Origin: an uncultured Flavobacteriaceae bacterium | Lineage (GTDB): Bacteria > Bacteroidota > Bacteroidia > Flavobacteriales > Flavobacteriaceae | Length of the DNA stretch: 64,000 nucleotides | Assembly: GCA_943787295.1 (NCBI GenBank) | Contig: CALSLW010000001.1 | Coordinates: forward strand, 186,001-250,000 | Reading direction: 5' to 3' | Shown here: piece by piece, positions 1-10,154 of the stretch | Position numbering within the stretch: the first letter of the stretch is position 1 | Layout: each line of letters begins with the position of its first letter | Notes under the pieces: generated by a model | Databases searched by the model: none | The model's input: only the letters and a program-made list of their open reading frames with translations | What the model was told of the DNA's origin: nothing | Program-made: the position numbers and the translations under genes

Positions 1-16
1 CTTTAACTGACTCCAT
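1..16 (-). CDS. thrB: Probable homoserine kinase, first codons only (partial)
   Basis: An ATG on the minus strand at 16-14 overlaps the thrA stop codon (TAATG arrangement) and opens a frame reading MESVK before the window ends. Homoserine kinase is the usual next gene after thrA in flavobacterial thr operons, and its N-terminus often begins with a similar short acidic/Val-Lys start. Only five codons are visible, so the identity comes from position and the overlapping stop/start, not from a domain. Confidence 0.45.
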
Positions 17-2457
17 TAGCGTTTTCCTATTCTAATAATGTCTCCAAATATTCCAGAAGCAGTTACATCTGCTCCAGCTCCAGCACCTTTAACGATTAAG
101 GGTTGGTCCTTATAACGATCTGTATAGAATAAGATGATATTATCACTACCTTCTAGGTTGTAAAAATCATGTCCTTGAGGGATTTCTTGAAGTCCCACAC
201 TGGCTTGACCATTTTCAAGTTGTGCCACATATTTAAGACGAGCGTTATTTGTTTTAGCACTTTCTAAAAGTCCATTAAAGTGGGCTTTATGGGCATCAAG
301 AGAATCAAAGAATGTCTTGTTGTCTGGAGTGTCTAAACACGCCTTTGGTAAAAATGGCGCATTAGCAATATCTTCAAGTTCGATATTTAATCCACTTTCT
401 CTGGCTAATATTAATATCTTTCTAGCTACATCGACCCCGCTTAAATCTATCTTAGGATCTGGTTCTGTATAGCCTTCTTTTTGTGCTTGAATCACCACTT
501 CTTTAAAAGTGTCATTTTCTAAAAAGTTATTAAATACAAAGTTTAAACTTCCAGAAAGAACGGCTTGGATTTTATGAATTCGATCCCCAGAAGCAATTAG
601 ATTACTCAAGGTGTCTATTACCGGTAATCCCGCTCCAACATTTGTTTCAAACAAGAAAGGACTGCTGTATTTACGAGAAGTCTTTTTGAGGGTTTGATAA
701 TTGGTCAATTGATCTGCACAGGCAATTTTATTACAAGTCACCACCCCAATATTGTTTTCGAGGTAGCGCTGGTATTCTGTAGCAATACTTTCATTTGCAG
801 TGTTATCGACAAAAATACTGTTGCGCAAGTTCAATGCTTTTGCGTGATTAAAGAAATCATCGACATTGCTTTTTGCGCCTTTAGGCAACTCTTCTGACCA
901 AGTGGTTAAATCTACCCCTTTATCGCTTAATAGCATTGTTCTGGAGTTGGCCAAGGCCATTACGCGAATGCGTAATTGTAAAATCTCTTCTAAGTATTGT
1001 TGTTGTTGATGGATTTGCTCCATTAACTTACTTCCAACATTACCTACTCCAATAACAAATAGATTGAGTTGTTTGATATTTTCTTCAAAGAAGGTTTCGT
1101 GCAAGCAGTTTAAAGCTTTGTGGGTGTCTTTTTTGGCTATGATGATAGATATATTTCGCTCTGAAGCGCCTTGAGCAATTGCACGGATATTGACATTATT
1201 TACTCCTAAGGTGCTAAACATTTTCCCACTGATACCTTGATGATTTTTCATATCATCACCGACCACAGCGACATTGACCATTTCGTTTTCTACCAAGGCA
1301 GGGTCAACTTTGTTTAATGAGATTTCAAAGGCAAACTCTTGATCGATAATTTCTTTGGCGCGATGAGCGTCTTCTGATCTTAAACCTATACAGATCGAGT
1401 GCTCTGAAGAAGCTTGCGTAATCATAATGACATTGATTTTCTCGAGGGATAAGACTTCAAACAGGCGTTTTGAAAAACCGGGAATTCCTACCATTCCACT
1501 TCCTTCAAGACTTACAAGAGACACATTATCGATATGACTGATCCCTTTGACAACTTGGCCATCAATAACATTTTTTGCTTTAGTAATTAAAGTACCTGGG
1601 TCATTAGATGCAAAGGTGTTTTTAATGTAGACTGGGATGTTCTTTTCTACTAAGGGTTGCAGGGTAGGGGGGTAAATTACTTTTGCACCGAAGTGAGATA
1701 ACTCCATCGCTTCTAAATAGCTCAATTGAGGGATAGGGGTAGCCTGAGCCACAATTTTAGGATGAGCAGTAAACATTCCACCAACATCTGTCCATATTTC
1801 AAGGCTACTCGCTTCTAGAATGTTCGCTAGAATAGCTGCGGTGAAATCTGATCCACCACGACCAAGTGTGGTGTTTTCACCTTTGCTGTTTTTAGCAACA
1901 AAACCAGGGACTAAGGTTACTTTAGCAGAAGAAGCGTTGTAAAGTGTTTTAACATTTTTGCTGGTGTTTTCCCATTGAATAATTTGACGATTATTTTGAA
2001 CATTTGCCTCAATTAAATCACGCCCATCAATCAAGCGAACATCAATGTTTTTTTCCTTAAAGATGGCTGCAATGATGGTGCTGGATAAATGTTCACCAAA
2101 ACTCGCAACCTTATCTGCGGCTTTTGGGGTGATTTCTTGAAGCATTGCAATACCTTCTAAAAGAGTTTCTAGGCGATTGAGTTCAACTTTTACAAAGCTG
2201 ATAAGACTACTTTGACTTTTAGAAGGGATAAAGCCTTTGATGACTTCTAGATGATGTTCTTCTAATTCTTTAAATACAACGGAAAAACTGTTGTCGTTTT
2301 GCGCTGCTTTTTTCATCGCATTGAGCAATAAATCTGTTACTCCACCTAAGGCAGAGACAACAACCGTGCATTGTTGTTCTTGTTGAACAATTGAGAGCAC
2401 ATTTTTTATACTAGAAGAATTGGCGACGGATGTTCCGCCAAATTTTAAAACTTTCAT
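16..2457 (-). CDS. thrA: Bifunctional aspartokinase / homoserine dehydrogenase
   Basis: This 813-residue fused enzyme catalyses the first step (aspartate to aspartyl phosphate) and third step (aspartate semialdehyde to homoserine) of the threonine/methionine branch in the cytoplasm. The aspartokinase half opens with KFGGTS at residues 5-10 and has GRGGSD at 199-204 and WTDVGG at 222-227. Tandem ACT-type regulatory segments follow at about 310-450. The homoserine dehydrogenase half starts near 465 with the NAD(P) motif GVGNVG at 470-475. The length matches the family (about 810-820). The ATG start directly precedes the kinase motif. The stop overlaps the next ATG, which indicates translational coupling with a thrB-like gene. 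The ACT region suggests feedback control by threonine, as known for this family. A candidate leader peptide lies upstream. Confidence 0.97.
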   Translation of the reverse strand: MKVLKFGGTSVANSSSIKNVLSIVQQEQQCTVVVSALGGVTDLLLNAMKKAAQNDNSFSVVFKELEEHHLEVIKGFIPSKSQSSLISFVKVELNRLETLLEGIAMLQEITPKAADKVASFGEHLSSTIIAAIFKEKNIDVRLIDGRDLIEANVQNNRQIIQWENTSKNVKTLYNASSAKVTLVPGFVAKNSKGENTTLGRGGSDFTAAILANILEASSLEIWTDVGGMFTAHPKIVAQATPIPQLSYLEAMELSHFGAKVIYPPTLQPLVEKNIPVYIKNTFASNDPGTLITKAKNVIDGQVVKGISHIDNVSLVSLEGSGMVGIPGFSKRLFEVLSLEKINVIMITQASSEHSICIGLRSEDAHRAKEIIDQEFAFEISLNKVDPALVENEMVNVAVVGDDMKNHQGISGKMFSTLGVNNVNIRAIAQGASERNISIIIAKKDTHKALNCLHETFFEENIKQLNLFVIGVGNVGSKLMEQIHQQQQYLEEILQLRIRVMALANSRTMLLSDKGVDLTTWSEELPKGAKSNVDDFFNHAKALNLRNSIFVDNTANESIATEYQRYLENNIGVVTCNKIACADQLTNYQTLKKTSRKYSSPFLFETNVGAGLPVIDTLSNLIASGDRIHKIQAVLSGSLNFVFNNFLENDTFKEVVIQAQKEGYTEPDPKIDLSGVDVARKILILARESGLNIELEDIANAPFLPKACLDTPDNKTFFDSLDAHKAHFNGLLESAKTNNARLKYVAQLENGQASVGLQEIPQGHDFYNLEGSDNIILFYTDRYKDQPLIVKGAGAGADVTASGIFGDIIRIGKR

Positions 2458-2526
2458 TTATTAGTGGAGTTTATTCCAAAAAAGAGGATTGAGATTGATT
2501 TTTTAAATGACACACGAGTAGAGATT

Positions 2527-2592
2527 TTAATACCCCCAAGGGGTACAAAAAGTTTGCGTATTTAATTCGGTGTTATTCATTTGGATGAACAT
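2527..2592 (-). CDS. Candidate thr-operon leader peptide
   Basis: This is a 21-codon minus-strand ORF, or 17 codons from the second ATG at 2580. It lies between a predicted promoter and thrA and ends about 70 bases before the thrA start. Four of its codons are threonine (ACC, ACG, ACT, ACC), with the C-terminal half reading TQTFCTPWGY. A perfect 6-bp hairpin, TACCCC-CAA-GGGGTA at 2531-2545, covers its last codons. This resembles the architecture of amino-acid operon leader peptides. I see no hairpin followed by a U-run between it and thrA, so a classical transcription attenuator is not demonstrated and the ORF may be fortuitous. Confidence 0.35.
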   Translation of the reverse strand: MFIQMNNTELNTQTFCTPWGY

Positions 2593-2608
2593 ATCAATCA
2601 ATTTTGCA

Positions 2609-2639
2609 CAAAAATAGGTTAAAAGCTTTATACTTTCAA
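2609..2639 (-). promoter_or_regulatory. Predicted thrA promoter
   Basis: On the minus strand, TTG (2639-2637), a 20-base spacer and TATTTTTG (2616-2609) match the Bacteroidetes -33/-7 pattern TTG-N(17-23)-TAnnTTTG. Transcription would begin near 2605, leaving a leader of nearly 150 bases before thrA that contains the candidate leader peptide. Confidence 0.5.
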
Positions 2640-2646
2640 GGCGAAC

Positions 2647-2678
2647 AAAAAAAAACTCCCCAGTTTTAACTGAGGAGT
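2647..2678 (-). terminator. Rho-independent terminator of clpC
   Basis: On the minus strand, CTCCTCAG and CTGGGGAG arms (2677-2656, one G-T pair) with a 6-base loop are followed by a run of nine T residues (2655-2647). It starts 7 bases beyond the clpC stop codon. Confidence 0.85.
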
Positions 2679-2684
2679 AATGAT

Positions 2685-5216
2685 TTATGCATTTTTAAGA
2701 TCGAGTTGAAGCTTTTCTGCCTTTCCATCCCAATCAAGTTTGATATTGTCGCCCTCTTTCAGATTGCTAGAAACAATCTCTTCGGCGATAATATCTTCTA
2801 CATAGCGTTGCAAGGCTCTTGAGAGCGGTCTTGCGCCATATTGTTTGTCATAACCTTTCTCACCGATGAATTCTTTGGCTTTCTTAGAAAGACTTAGAGT
2901 ATAGCCTAATTTTGTGATGCGTTGATCAAGTTTTTTAAGCTCAATATCAACAATCTTAAGGAGGTCTTCTTTTTCAAGGGCATTGAAAATGACAATATCA
3001 TCTACACGGTTGAGAAATTCTGGCGCAAAGGTTTTCTTTAATGCACTTTGAATGACTCCTTTTTCAATTTCCTCGGATTGATTTTTTTGTGCTGATGTAC
3101 TAAAACCAACTCCAGTTCCAAAATCTTTTAATTGACGTGCCCCAATGTTAGAGGTCATGATGATAATGGTGTTTTGGAAATTGATTTTCCGTCCTAAACT
3201 ATCCGTTAAAAACCCATCGTCTAATACCTGTAACATCATATTAAATACATCTGGGTGTGCTTTTTCGACTTCGTCCAAAAGGATAACAGAGTAGGGCTTT
3301 CTTCTTACCTTTTCACTCAACTGCCCGCCTTCTTCATAGCCTACATAGCCTGGAGGTGCACCAATTAAACGAGAGATGGCGAATTTCTCCATGTACTCGC
3401 TCATGTCGATGCGAATCAAGTTTTCTTCAGAGTCAAACATTTCTTTCGCTAAGATTTTAGCTAATTGTGTTTTACCCACTCCAGTTTGTCCTAAGAAAAT
3501 AAACGATCCTATGGGTTTATCTGGTGCTTTTAGCCCCGCGCGATTGCGTTGAATCGATTTTACTACTTTTTCTACAGCTTCTTGTTGCCCAATTAGGCTG
3601 TTGCCTATGATGCTAGAAAGATTAGAAAGTTTGTTCTTTTCTGTGCTGACAATTTTTTGAACTGGAATTCCCGTGATCATAGAGACTACATCTGCGATAT
3701 GCGTTTCAGTTACCTCAATGCGGTTTAATTTAGATTCTTCTTCCCATTTTTCTTGGGCAGTAATAAGGTTGCGTTCTACGCGTTTTTCATCGTCACGTAG
3801 TTTTGCTGCCTCCTCATATTTTTGTTTGAGAACAACGCTGTTTTTGTTTTGTCGAACTTGTTCTAACTCTTCTTCAAGCTCAATAACTTCTTGTGGTACA
3901 TTCATGTTTTTAATGTGCACACGCGACCCAGCTTCGTCAAGAGCATCAATAGCCTTGTCTGGAAGAAAGCGATCTGAAACATAGCGAGAAGTCAATTCAA
4001 CGCAAGCAACCAATGCGTCATGTGTGTAGGTTACATTGTGGTGATTCTCATATTTTTCTTTGATGTTTTCAAGAATCTCGATGGTTTCTTCTTCAGAAGT
4101 TTGTTCGATAATTACTTTTTGAAAACGTCTTTCAAGGGCACCATCTTTTTCGATGTTTTGACGGAATTCGTCTAGTGTAGTGGCACCAATACATTGAATT
4201 TCTCCTCTTGCAAGTGCAGGCTTAAACATATTTGAAGCGTCTAAACTTCCCGTCGCTCCACCAGCACCAACGATGGTGTGTATTTCGTCTATAAATAGAA
4301 TTATATCATCATTTTTTTCTAGTTCGTTCATGACCGCTTTCATGCGTTCTTCAAACTGTCCGCGGTATTTTGTTCCCGCAACTAGGCTCGCTAAATCAAG
4401 TGAAATTACTCTTTTACCATAAAGCACCCTAGAAACTTTCTTTTGAACAATGCGCAAAGCAAGTCCTTCTGCAATGGCAGATTTACCTACACCGGGTTCT
4501 CCAATTAAAAGCGGGTTGTTTTTCTTTCGTCTACTCAAAATTTGAGAAACACGTTCAATTTCTTTTTCTCTTCCTACAACAGGATCTAATTTGTCTTGTG
4601 TCGCTAAAGCTGTAATGTCTTTCCCAAAATTATCTAGCACAGGAGTCTTAGATTTTTTTGATTTAGCGGGTTCTGATGTGGGTACAAAAGGATTTTGCTT
4701 ATCCCCAGCATCTTCATTCTCTTTTTCATCAGAAAAGGAAGAACTGGTTAGATCTAAGTAGTCAGAGTCGTTCGTTAGCATAGCTTTAAACTGTTCTTTT
4801 ACAAGATCATAGTTGACATTTAACTTCCCTAATAATTTTGTGGTAGGATCATTTTCGTTGCGTAATATACAGAGTAATAAATGTACCGTATCGATTAAAT
4901 CACTTTGAAATAATTTCGCTTCTAGAAAAGTTGTTTTAAGCGCTCTTTCTGCTTGCCTTGTCAAGTGTAAGTTGCGTTTAGTGTTTTCTAAACTATTATT
5001 GTCAAGCAAAGCAGGGTTTAGAATTTCTACCTTTCGACGTAAATTTTCTAAGTCTACTGCTATGGCATTAAGAATTGTAATGGCTTTACCACCTCCATCT
5101 CTTAGAATACCTAGCATTAGATGTTCTGTTCCAATATAGTCATGACCTAAACGTAGGGCTTCTTCTTTGCTGAAAGAAATAACGTCTTTAACACGTGGAG
5201 AAAAGTTATCGTCCAT
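2685..5216 (-). CDS. clpC: ATP-dependent Clp protease ATP-binding subunit ClpC
   Basis: This Hsp100/AAA+ unfoldase feeds substrates to ClpP. The open frame reaches 5291 (868 residues). The start is placed at the ATG at 5216 (843 residues) because the family begins at [13 protein letters not shown], directly before the Clp-N repeats. Numbered from 5291, the first AAA module has GEPGVGKS at 264-271. A UVR-like coiled segment ([14 protein letters not shown]) sits in the middle domain and marks it as ClpC rather than ClpB. The second AAA module has GQTGVGKT. The extra 25 codons (up to 5291) are stop-free and lie just after a predicted promoter, so the longer form cannot be excluded. It is transcribed divergently from gyrA. 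Confidence 0.95.
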   Translation of the reverse strand: MDDNFSPRVKDVISFSKEEALRLGHDYIGTEHLMLGILRDGGGKAITILNAIAVDLENLRRKVEILNPALLDNNSLENTKRNLHLTRQAERALKTTFLEAKLFQSDLIDTVHLLLCILRNENDPTTKLLGKLNVNYDLVKEQFKAMLTNDSDYLDLTSSSFSDEKENEDAGDKQNPFVPTSEPAKSKKSKTPVLDNFGKDITALATQDKLDPVVGREKEIERVSQILSRRKKNNPLLIGEPGVGKSAIAEGLALRIVQKKVSRVLYGKRVISLDLASLVAGTKYRGQFEERMKAVMNELEKNDDIILFIDEIHTIVGAGGATGSLDASNMFKPALARGEIQCIGATTLDEFRQNIEKDGALERRFQKVIIEQTSEEETIEILENIKEKYENHHNVTYTHDALVACVELTSRYVSDRFLPDKAIDALDEAGSRVHIKNMNVPQEVIELEEELEQVRQNKNSVVLKQKYEEAAKLRDDEKRVERNLITAQEKWEEESKLNRIEVTETHIADVVSMITGIPVQKIVSTEKNKLSNLSSIIGNSLIGQQEAVEKVVKSIQRNRAGLKAPDKPIGSFIFLGQTGVGKTQLAKILAKEMFDSEENLIRIDMSEYMEKFAISRLIGAPPGYVGYEEGGQLSEKVRRKPYSVILLDEVEKAHPDVFNMMLQVLDDGFLTDSLGRKINFQNTIIIMTSNIGARQLKDFGTGVGFSTSAQKNQSEEIEKGVIQSALKKTFAPEFLNRVDDIVIFNALEKEDLLKIVDIELKKLDQRITKLGYTLSLSKKAKEFIGEKGYDKQYGARPLSRALQRYVEDIIAEEIVSSNLKEGDNIKLDWDGKAEKLQLDLKNA

Positions 5217-5307
5217 TTTTCTTAGTTTTTTATCTTCTTCATCTACCCAAACATCATTCCAAAACGTTTGAATCTTATTGTAAATAGACAAAAAAATCTC
5301 ATAAAAT

Positions 5308-5315
5308 CAAAGGTA
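5308..5315 (-). promoter_or_regulatory. Predicted -7 element for clpC
   Basis: The minus strand reads TACCTTTG, a full match to TAnnTTTG, 16 bases before the longer clpC frame. I do not see a clear TTG -33 box at the usual distance, so this is a half-supported promoter. Confidence 0.35.
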
Positions 5316-5366
5316 TAGTCGTTAAAATTTAGACATTATTTATTCTGAATTACATGTTAATAAATC

Positions 5367-5383
5367 ACAAAGAAATTCTTTGT
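5367..5383. promoter_or_regulatory. Perfect 17-bp palindrome between clpC and gyrA
   Basis: ACAAAGAA-A-TTCTTTGT reads identically on both strands apart from the central base. It lies in the 157-230 base divergent intergenic region, 66 bases before gyrA. A symmetric site of this size between divergent genes is a candidate operator, but no known regulator consensus is recognised. Confidence 0.35.
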
Positions 5384-5448
5384 CAACATAAGGTAAATGG
5401 GCATTAAATATTTATTTTAGCCTAAATACTTAAAGACCAAATTTAGTT

Positions 5449-7950
5449 ATGGCCGAAGGAGAAAAACTCATCCCTATAAACATTGAGGATGAAATGAAGT
5501 CTGCATACATTGATTATTCAATGTCTGTCATTGTGTCACGTGCTTTACCTGATGTTCGTGATGGATTAAAACCCGTACACCGCCGTGTTTTATACGGAAT
5601 GCATGAGTTGGGAATTCGTTCAACAACTGCATACAAAAAGTCTGCTCGTATTGTTGGGGAGGTATTAGGTAAATACCACCCACACGGGGACACCTCTGTT
5701 TACGACACCATGGTGCGTATGGCGCAAGAGTGGAGTTTGCGTTATTTACTTGTAGATGGACAGGGTAACTTTGGTTCTGTCGATGGAGATAGTCCAGCAG
5801 CAATGCGTTATACAGAGGCAAGAATGCGCAAAATGTCTGAAGATCTTTTAGCAGATATTGACAAAGACACAGTTGATCATCAACTTAATTTTGACGATAC
5901 CCTTAAAGAACCAACAGTACTTCCTACAAGAGTTCCTAATCTATTGATTAATGGTGCCTCTGGAATCGCTGTGGGAATGGCAACTAATATGCCGCCGCAC
6001 AACTTAACTGAGGTGATTGATGGTACAATAAGCTATATCGACAATAGTGACATCACCATTGATGAGTTAATGCAACATATCAAAGCACCAGATTTTCCAA
6101 CTGGAGGTACAATCTATGGCTATGATGGCGTTAAAGAAGCGTTTCATACGGGTAGAGGTCGTGTCGTCTTGCGTGCAAAAGCAAACATTGAAGAGGTCAA
6201 TGGTCGGGAATGCATCATCGTAGACGAGATTCCTTACCAAGTCAATAAGGCGGAAATGATACGCAAAACGGCTGAATTAATCAACGATAAGAAAATCGAA
6301 GGGATTTCTAATATTCGCGATGAATCTGACCGAAAAGGAATGCGAATCGTTTATATCCTTAAGCGAGACGCGATCCCAAATATCGTCTTAAATAAATTAT
6401 ACAAATACACTCAACTTCAATCTTCATTTAGCGTTAATAACATTGCCCTTGTTAAGGGTAGACCAGAAATGCTGAATCTCAAAGATTTGATTCATCATTT
6501 TGTTGAACACCGTCATGATGTGGTGGTTCGAAGAACCAAATTTGAATTGCGTAAAGCCGAAGAGCGCGCTCACATACTAGAAGGCTTGATCATCGCTTCT
6601 GATAATATAGATGAAGTAATCGCATTAATTCGATCTTCTTCTAATGCAGATGAAGCCCGTAATAAGCTGATCGAAAAGTTTGAATTAACAGAAATTCAAG
6701 CGAAAGCGATTGTGGAAATGCGCTTACGTCAATTAACCGGACTAGAGCAAGATAAATTGCGAGGGGAATATGACGAATTAGTTAAAACCATCGCAGACTT
6801 AAAAGATATCCTCGACAAAAAAGACCGTCGTATGAATATCATTAAGGAAGAGCTAGCGCAAATCAAAGAAAAATACGGTGACGAACGTCGTTCTGTTATT
6901 GAATATGCTGGTGGAAACTTTAGTATTGAAGATATGATTCCTAATGAGAAGGTAGTTGTTACGATTTCTCATGCAGGTTATATCAAACGTACCCCATTAG
7001 CCGAATACAAGACACAAAATAGAGGAGGAGTAGGGCAAAAAGCTTCTACAACTAGAAACGAAGACTTCTTAGAACATCTATTTGTAGGAACAAACCACCA
7101 ATACATGCTGTTCTTTACCCAAAAAGGGAAGTGTTTCTGGATGAGGGTTTATGAAATCCCAGAAGGATCCAAAACGTCTAAAGGACGTGCGATCCAAAAC
7201 TTGATTAATATTGAGCAAGACGATAAGGTCAAAGCCTTTATTAATACGCAAGATCTTAAAGACGAAGCATACATCAACAGTCACTATCTCATCATGGCGA
7301 CAAAACAAGGACAAGTTAAAAAGACCTCCTTAGAGCAGTATTCACGTCCGCGAGCAAATGGAATTAACGCCATCACTGTAAAAGAAGGGGATGAACTGTT
7401 ATCGGCTAAATTGACCAATGGGGAAAGTGAAATTCTTTTAGCTTTAAAATCTGGGAAGTCCATTCGTTTTGAAGAAAGTAAAACTCGTCCTATGGGACGA
7501 AATGCATCTGGAGTAAGAGGAATTACCCTGGCTGGTCCTAAAGATGAAGTGATAGGGATGGTATCTGTAAACGATGCTTCCACAGATATTCTAGTAGTGT
7601 CTGAAAATGGATATGGAAAACGTTCAAGTCTTGACGATTATCGCATAACTAACCGTGGTGGGAAAGGAGTTAAGACCATTTCTATAACGGACAAAACTGG
7701 GGATCTTGTATCCATTAAGAATGTTAGTGACGAAAACGACTTAATGATCATCAATAAATCTGGTATCGCAATTCGCATGAGTGTTGAATCTCTTCGTGTT
7801 ATGGGAAGAGCAACACAAGGTGTGAAGTTGATTAATCTTAAAGGAGACGATCAAATCGCAGCAGTAGCTAAAGTGATGAAAGAAGAAGATTCTGTCGAAG
7901 AAAACGATGAAATCACAGAGGCCAATACCGATGGCACGAATCTTGAATAA
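5449..7950 (+). CDS. gyrA: DNA gyrase subunit A
   Basis: This is the breakage-reunion subunit of gyrase, 833 residues. The catalytic tyrosine is Y121 within [10 protein letters not shown]. The quinolone-determining region reads [10 protein letters not shown], with T82 at the position of E. coli S83 and the acidic D86 kept at the D87 position. The GyrA box QNRGGVGQK near residue 523 and the C-terminal beta-pinwheel repeats separate it from ParC. The acidic tail (about 815-833) is typical. The TPR gene follows 28 bases downstream on the same strand and may be co-transcribed. Confidence 0.97.
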   Translation: MAEGEKLIPINIEDEMKSAYIDYSMSVIVSRALPDVRDGLKPVHRRVLYGMHELGIRSTTAYKKSARIVGEVLGKYHPHGDTSVYDTMVRMAQEWSLRYLLVDGQGNFGSVDGDSPAAMRYTEARMRKMSEDLLADIDKDTVDHQLNFDDTLKEPTVLPTRVPNLLINGASGIAVGMATNMPPHNLTEVIDGTISYIDNSDITIDELMQHIKAPDFPTGGTIYGYDGVKEAFHTGRGRVVLRAKANIEEVNGRECIIVDEIPYQVNKAEMIRKTAELINDKKIEGISNIRDESDRKGMRIVYILKRDAIPNIVLNKLYKYTQLQSSFSVNNIALVKGRPEMLNLKDLIHHFVEHRHDVVVRRTKFELRKAEERAHILEGLIIASDNIDEVIALIRSSSNADEARNKLIEKFELTEIQAKAIVEMRLRQLTGLEQDKLRGEYDELVKTIADLKDILDKKDRRMNIIKEELAQIKEKYGDERRSVIEYAGGNFSIEDMIPNEKVVVTISHAGYIKRTPLAEYKTQNRGGVGQKASTTRNEDFLEHLFVGTNHQYMLFFTQKGKCFWMRVYEIPEGSKTSKGRAIQNLINIEQDDKVKAFINTQDLKDEAYINSHYLIMATKQGQVKKTSLEQYSRPRANGINAITVKEGDELLSAKLTNGESEILLALKSGKSIRFEESKTRPMGRNASGVRGITLAGPKDEVIGMVSVNDASTDILVVSENGYGKRSSLDDYRITNRGGKGVKTISITDKTGDLVSIKNVSDENDLMIINKSGIAIRMSVESLRVMGRATQGVKLINLKGDDQIAAVAKVMKEEDSVEENDEITEANTDGTNLE

Positions 7951-7978
7951 ATTAGAATTAAACATAACTTAATAAACA

Positions 7979-9217
7979 ATGAAACATTTATTTACCCTAG
8001 TTCTAGGGCTTTTAGTAACCATAGGTTATGCACAAAAAAAGGAGTTAAAGCAGGCGCAAAAACTTTTCAAAGCGTCAAAAATTGAGGAAGCCAAAGCTTC
8101 CTTAAGTGCAAATCAAGAAATCATCGAAAGCTCTGATGATGCTAAAATTAAAACGCAATATCACTTCCTTAAAGCCCAAATCGCTCGATTAGATAAAGCC
8201 TATCAAGCCGCTTATGACAATTTATTATTAGCGGAAGGAAACAATTCTTTAAAAACACTTTTAGTAAATGAATATCAGCAGTTGACACAAGATATTGTGA
8301 ACGATGCAATTGCTCAATCTGAAGCAAAAGAATATATTCCTTCTTCTGAAAACCTGTATTTAGCATATCAGATCAACCCAGAGAATAATATAGATTATCT
8401 ATACTACGCTGCGACGAACGCTGTAAATGGAGCAAATTATGAATTAGCTCTTGAGCGTTACATTCAACTTCGCGATATCGATTACACCGGGGTTGTGACA
8501 AAATATTATGCTACTGCTGTTTCAACTAATGAAGAAACAGAGGTTACTGAAACAGAATATAATATCTACAAAAAGTCAAAAGATTTCACCAACCTAAGAA
8601 CAGAAGATACTGATTCTAAATACCCAGAGATTGTTAAAAATATCGCTTTGATTTACAATAAATTAGGTCAGAAAGACAATGCTATGAAAGCAGTGCAAGA
8701 TGCCCGTAAAGCTAATCCTGGTGATGTAGGGTTAATTTTAACTGAAGCTAATATTTATATTCAGTTAGGAGAAAAGCAACGTTACAAAGAATTGATTACT
8801 GAAGCAATTGAACAAGACCCTAATAATGCAATCTTGTACTTTAACTTGGGTGTAGTGAATGGCGAACAAGGAGATAATGCAACAGCTAGAGATTACTATG
8901 AAAAAGCGATTGAGCTTGACCCTAGTATGGAAAATGCTTATTTAAATCTAGTAGCTTTGATTTTACAAAATGAATCTACTATAGTTGAAAAAATGAATAA
9001 CCTGGGCAACTCACGTGCTGATAACTTGAAGTATGATGAGTTAAAAGTAGAAAGAGAAAAACTTTATGAAGAATGTGTTCCAGTTTTAAAGCAACTTATC
9101 GCTCTAGACGATTCTAACCTTGAAGCTGTTAAAACCTTGCGTAACATTTATGGTACAATTGGTGACAATGATGGTTTTAAGGCAATGAAAGCTATCATTG
9201 AAAAGCACGAGCAGTAA
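7979..9217 (+). CDS. Secreted tetratricopeptide-repeat protein
   Basis: This 412-residue protein has a signal peptide (MKHLFTLVLGLLVTIGYAQ) and several TPR units, best seen at about residues 205-325 (for example AILYFNLGVVNGEQGDNATA followed by the next helix pair). TPR arrays mediate protein-protein contact. Here the protein is probably periplasmic or surface-bound, and the substrate is unknown. A terminator follows, and gyrA lies 28 bases upstream, so the two may share a transcript. Specific function not recognised. Confidence 0.85.
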   Translation: MKHLFTLVLGLLVTIGYAQKKELKQAQKLFKASKIEEAKASLSANQEIIESSDDAKIKTQYHFLKAQIARLDKAYQAAYDNLLLAEGNNSLKTLLVNEYQQLTQDIVNDAIAQSEAKEYIPSSENLYLAYQINPENNIDYLYYAATNAVNGANYELALERYIQLRDIDYTGVVTKYYATAVSTNEETEVTETEYNIYKKSKDFTNLRTEDTDSKYPEIVKNIALIYNKLGQKDNAMKAVQDARKANPGDVGLILTEANIYIQLGEKQRYKELITEAIEQDPNNAILYFNLGVVNGEQGDNATARDYYEKAIELDPSMENAYLNLVALILQNESTIVEKMNNLGNSRADNLKYDELKVEREKLYEECVPVLKQLIALDDSNLEAVKTLRNIYGTIGDNDGFKAMKAIIEKHEQ

Positions 9218-9235
9218 AACACTGTAAATTACGAT

Positions 9236-9268
9236 AAAAAAAGCCCTTCTTTTGAAGGGCTTTTTTAT
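9236..9268. terminator. Bidirectional terminator between convergent genes
   Basis: The perfect arms AAGCCCTTC (9241-9249) and GAAGGGCTT (9254-9262) enclose a TTTT loop. There is a T-run on the 3' side and an A-run on the 5' side, so it can stop both the TPR gene and the convergent NlpC/P60 gene, whose stop is at 9268. Confidence 0.88.
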
Positions 9269-10017
9269 TATAGCATAGATTTTATCAAGCGCAATTTATG
9301 TGAGTGGGTTTGCTTTTCCACATTAAAAATTCCTGTTTGATCAATGCGATCAATTCTTACTTGGCCATGAGCATGGATGATAAAATGATTCTGCATTAGT
9401 ATACCTACATGGACAATGTCCCCTTCTTTATTGTCAAAGAAAGCTAAATCTCCAGGTTCACTTTCATCAATAAAACTCAAGGTATTCCCTTGTTGCGCTT
9501 GCTGCCATGCGTCTCTTTTTAATGCGTGACCATGAATTTTATAAACCATTTGCGTCAAGCCAGAACAGTCGATTCCAAAAGGGGTTTTTCCTCCCCACAA
9601 ATAAGGAGCATGTAAAAATTTATACGCAGTTTTAATTAAATCTTCTTTGACAAGTTTTTGTGGATTATAATTACTTTCGATACTGTGATTAAGCAAGTCT
9701 AGCCCACGTAAATCGCTTCCTAAGGGAACGGGAAAGATTTCTTCTTTATTGAGATGGACATAGTCCAATAAATTCTGAGTACACAAAAAATCCTTTTGCT
9801 GTATAGCTTTGTATTGTTCTTCTTCAATCAAGGTCGCTTGATGTTGTGTGATCCAACCTTCATAAGCATCCCATAGGAGTCGTATTTTATACCAATCTTT
9901 TCTTTGGTCAATAATCTTAAATGTGTCTCCATAAAGAAGTTGAGAAACCAGTTCGCTTTTGTGATCATTTTCCCTACGTAAAGGAACTACCCCTAAATGA
10001 CAAATCCCATATTTCAA
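9268..10017 (-). CDS. NlpC/P60 family cell-wall hydrolase with SH3-like domain
   Basis: This is a 249-residue enzyme of the gamma-D-glutamyl-diamino-acid endopeptidase type. The N-terminal half (about 10-65) is a bacterial SH3-like module. The NlpC/P60 domain occupies about 125-245, with catalytic C151 in GIDCSGLTQ, H203 in DIVHVGI and a third polar residue near H215-H217. No signal peptide is evident, which suggests a cytoplasmic role in recycling murein peptides, as in YkfC-like members. It is divergent from the HD phosphohydrolase gene, and a TAnnTTTG-like element (minus TACTTTTG, 10054-10047) lies upstream. Confidence 0.88.
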   Translation of the reverse strand: MKYGICHLGVVPLRRENDHKSELVSQLLYGDTFKIIDQRKDWYKIRLLWDAYEGWITQHQATLIEEEQYKAIQQKDFLCTQNLLDYVHLNKEEIFPVPLGSDLRGLDLLNHSIESNYNPQKLVKEDLIKTAYKFLHAPYLWGGKTPFGIDCSGLTQMVYKIHGHALKRDAWQQAQQGNTLSFIDESEPGDLAFFDNKEGDIVHVGILMQNHFIIHAHGQVRIDRIDQTGIFNVEKQTHSHKLRLIKSML

Positions 10018-10154
10018 CGGCTGATATTTTTTCCTTTAGTCATGTTCAAAAGTAACTAAAATCATGCAAGAACTTTCTAATTATAGATAATTTTAAGTCG
10101 CTTACCCATTTGTGAGATTAATGTATCTTTAACCCTATAAGCGGTAACCTTTTC

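Noticed and set aside
2531-2545. Hairpin in the thrA leader as a transcription terminator
   Set aside because: No T-run follows in either direction, so it cannot act as a classical intrinsic terminator by itself.
5217-5291. 25-codon extension of clpC
   Set aside because: Stop-free but not part of the Clp-N family start. Kept only as an alternative start in the clpC entry.
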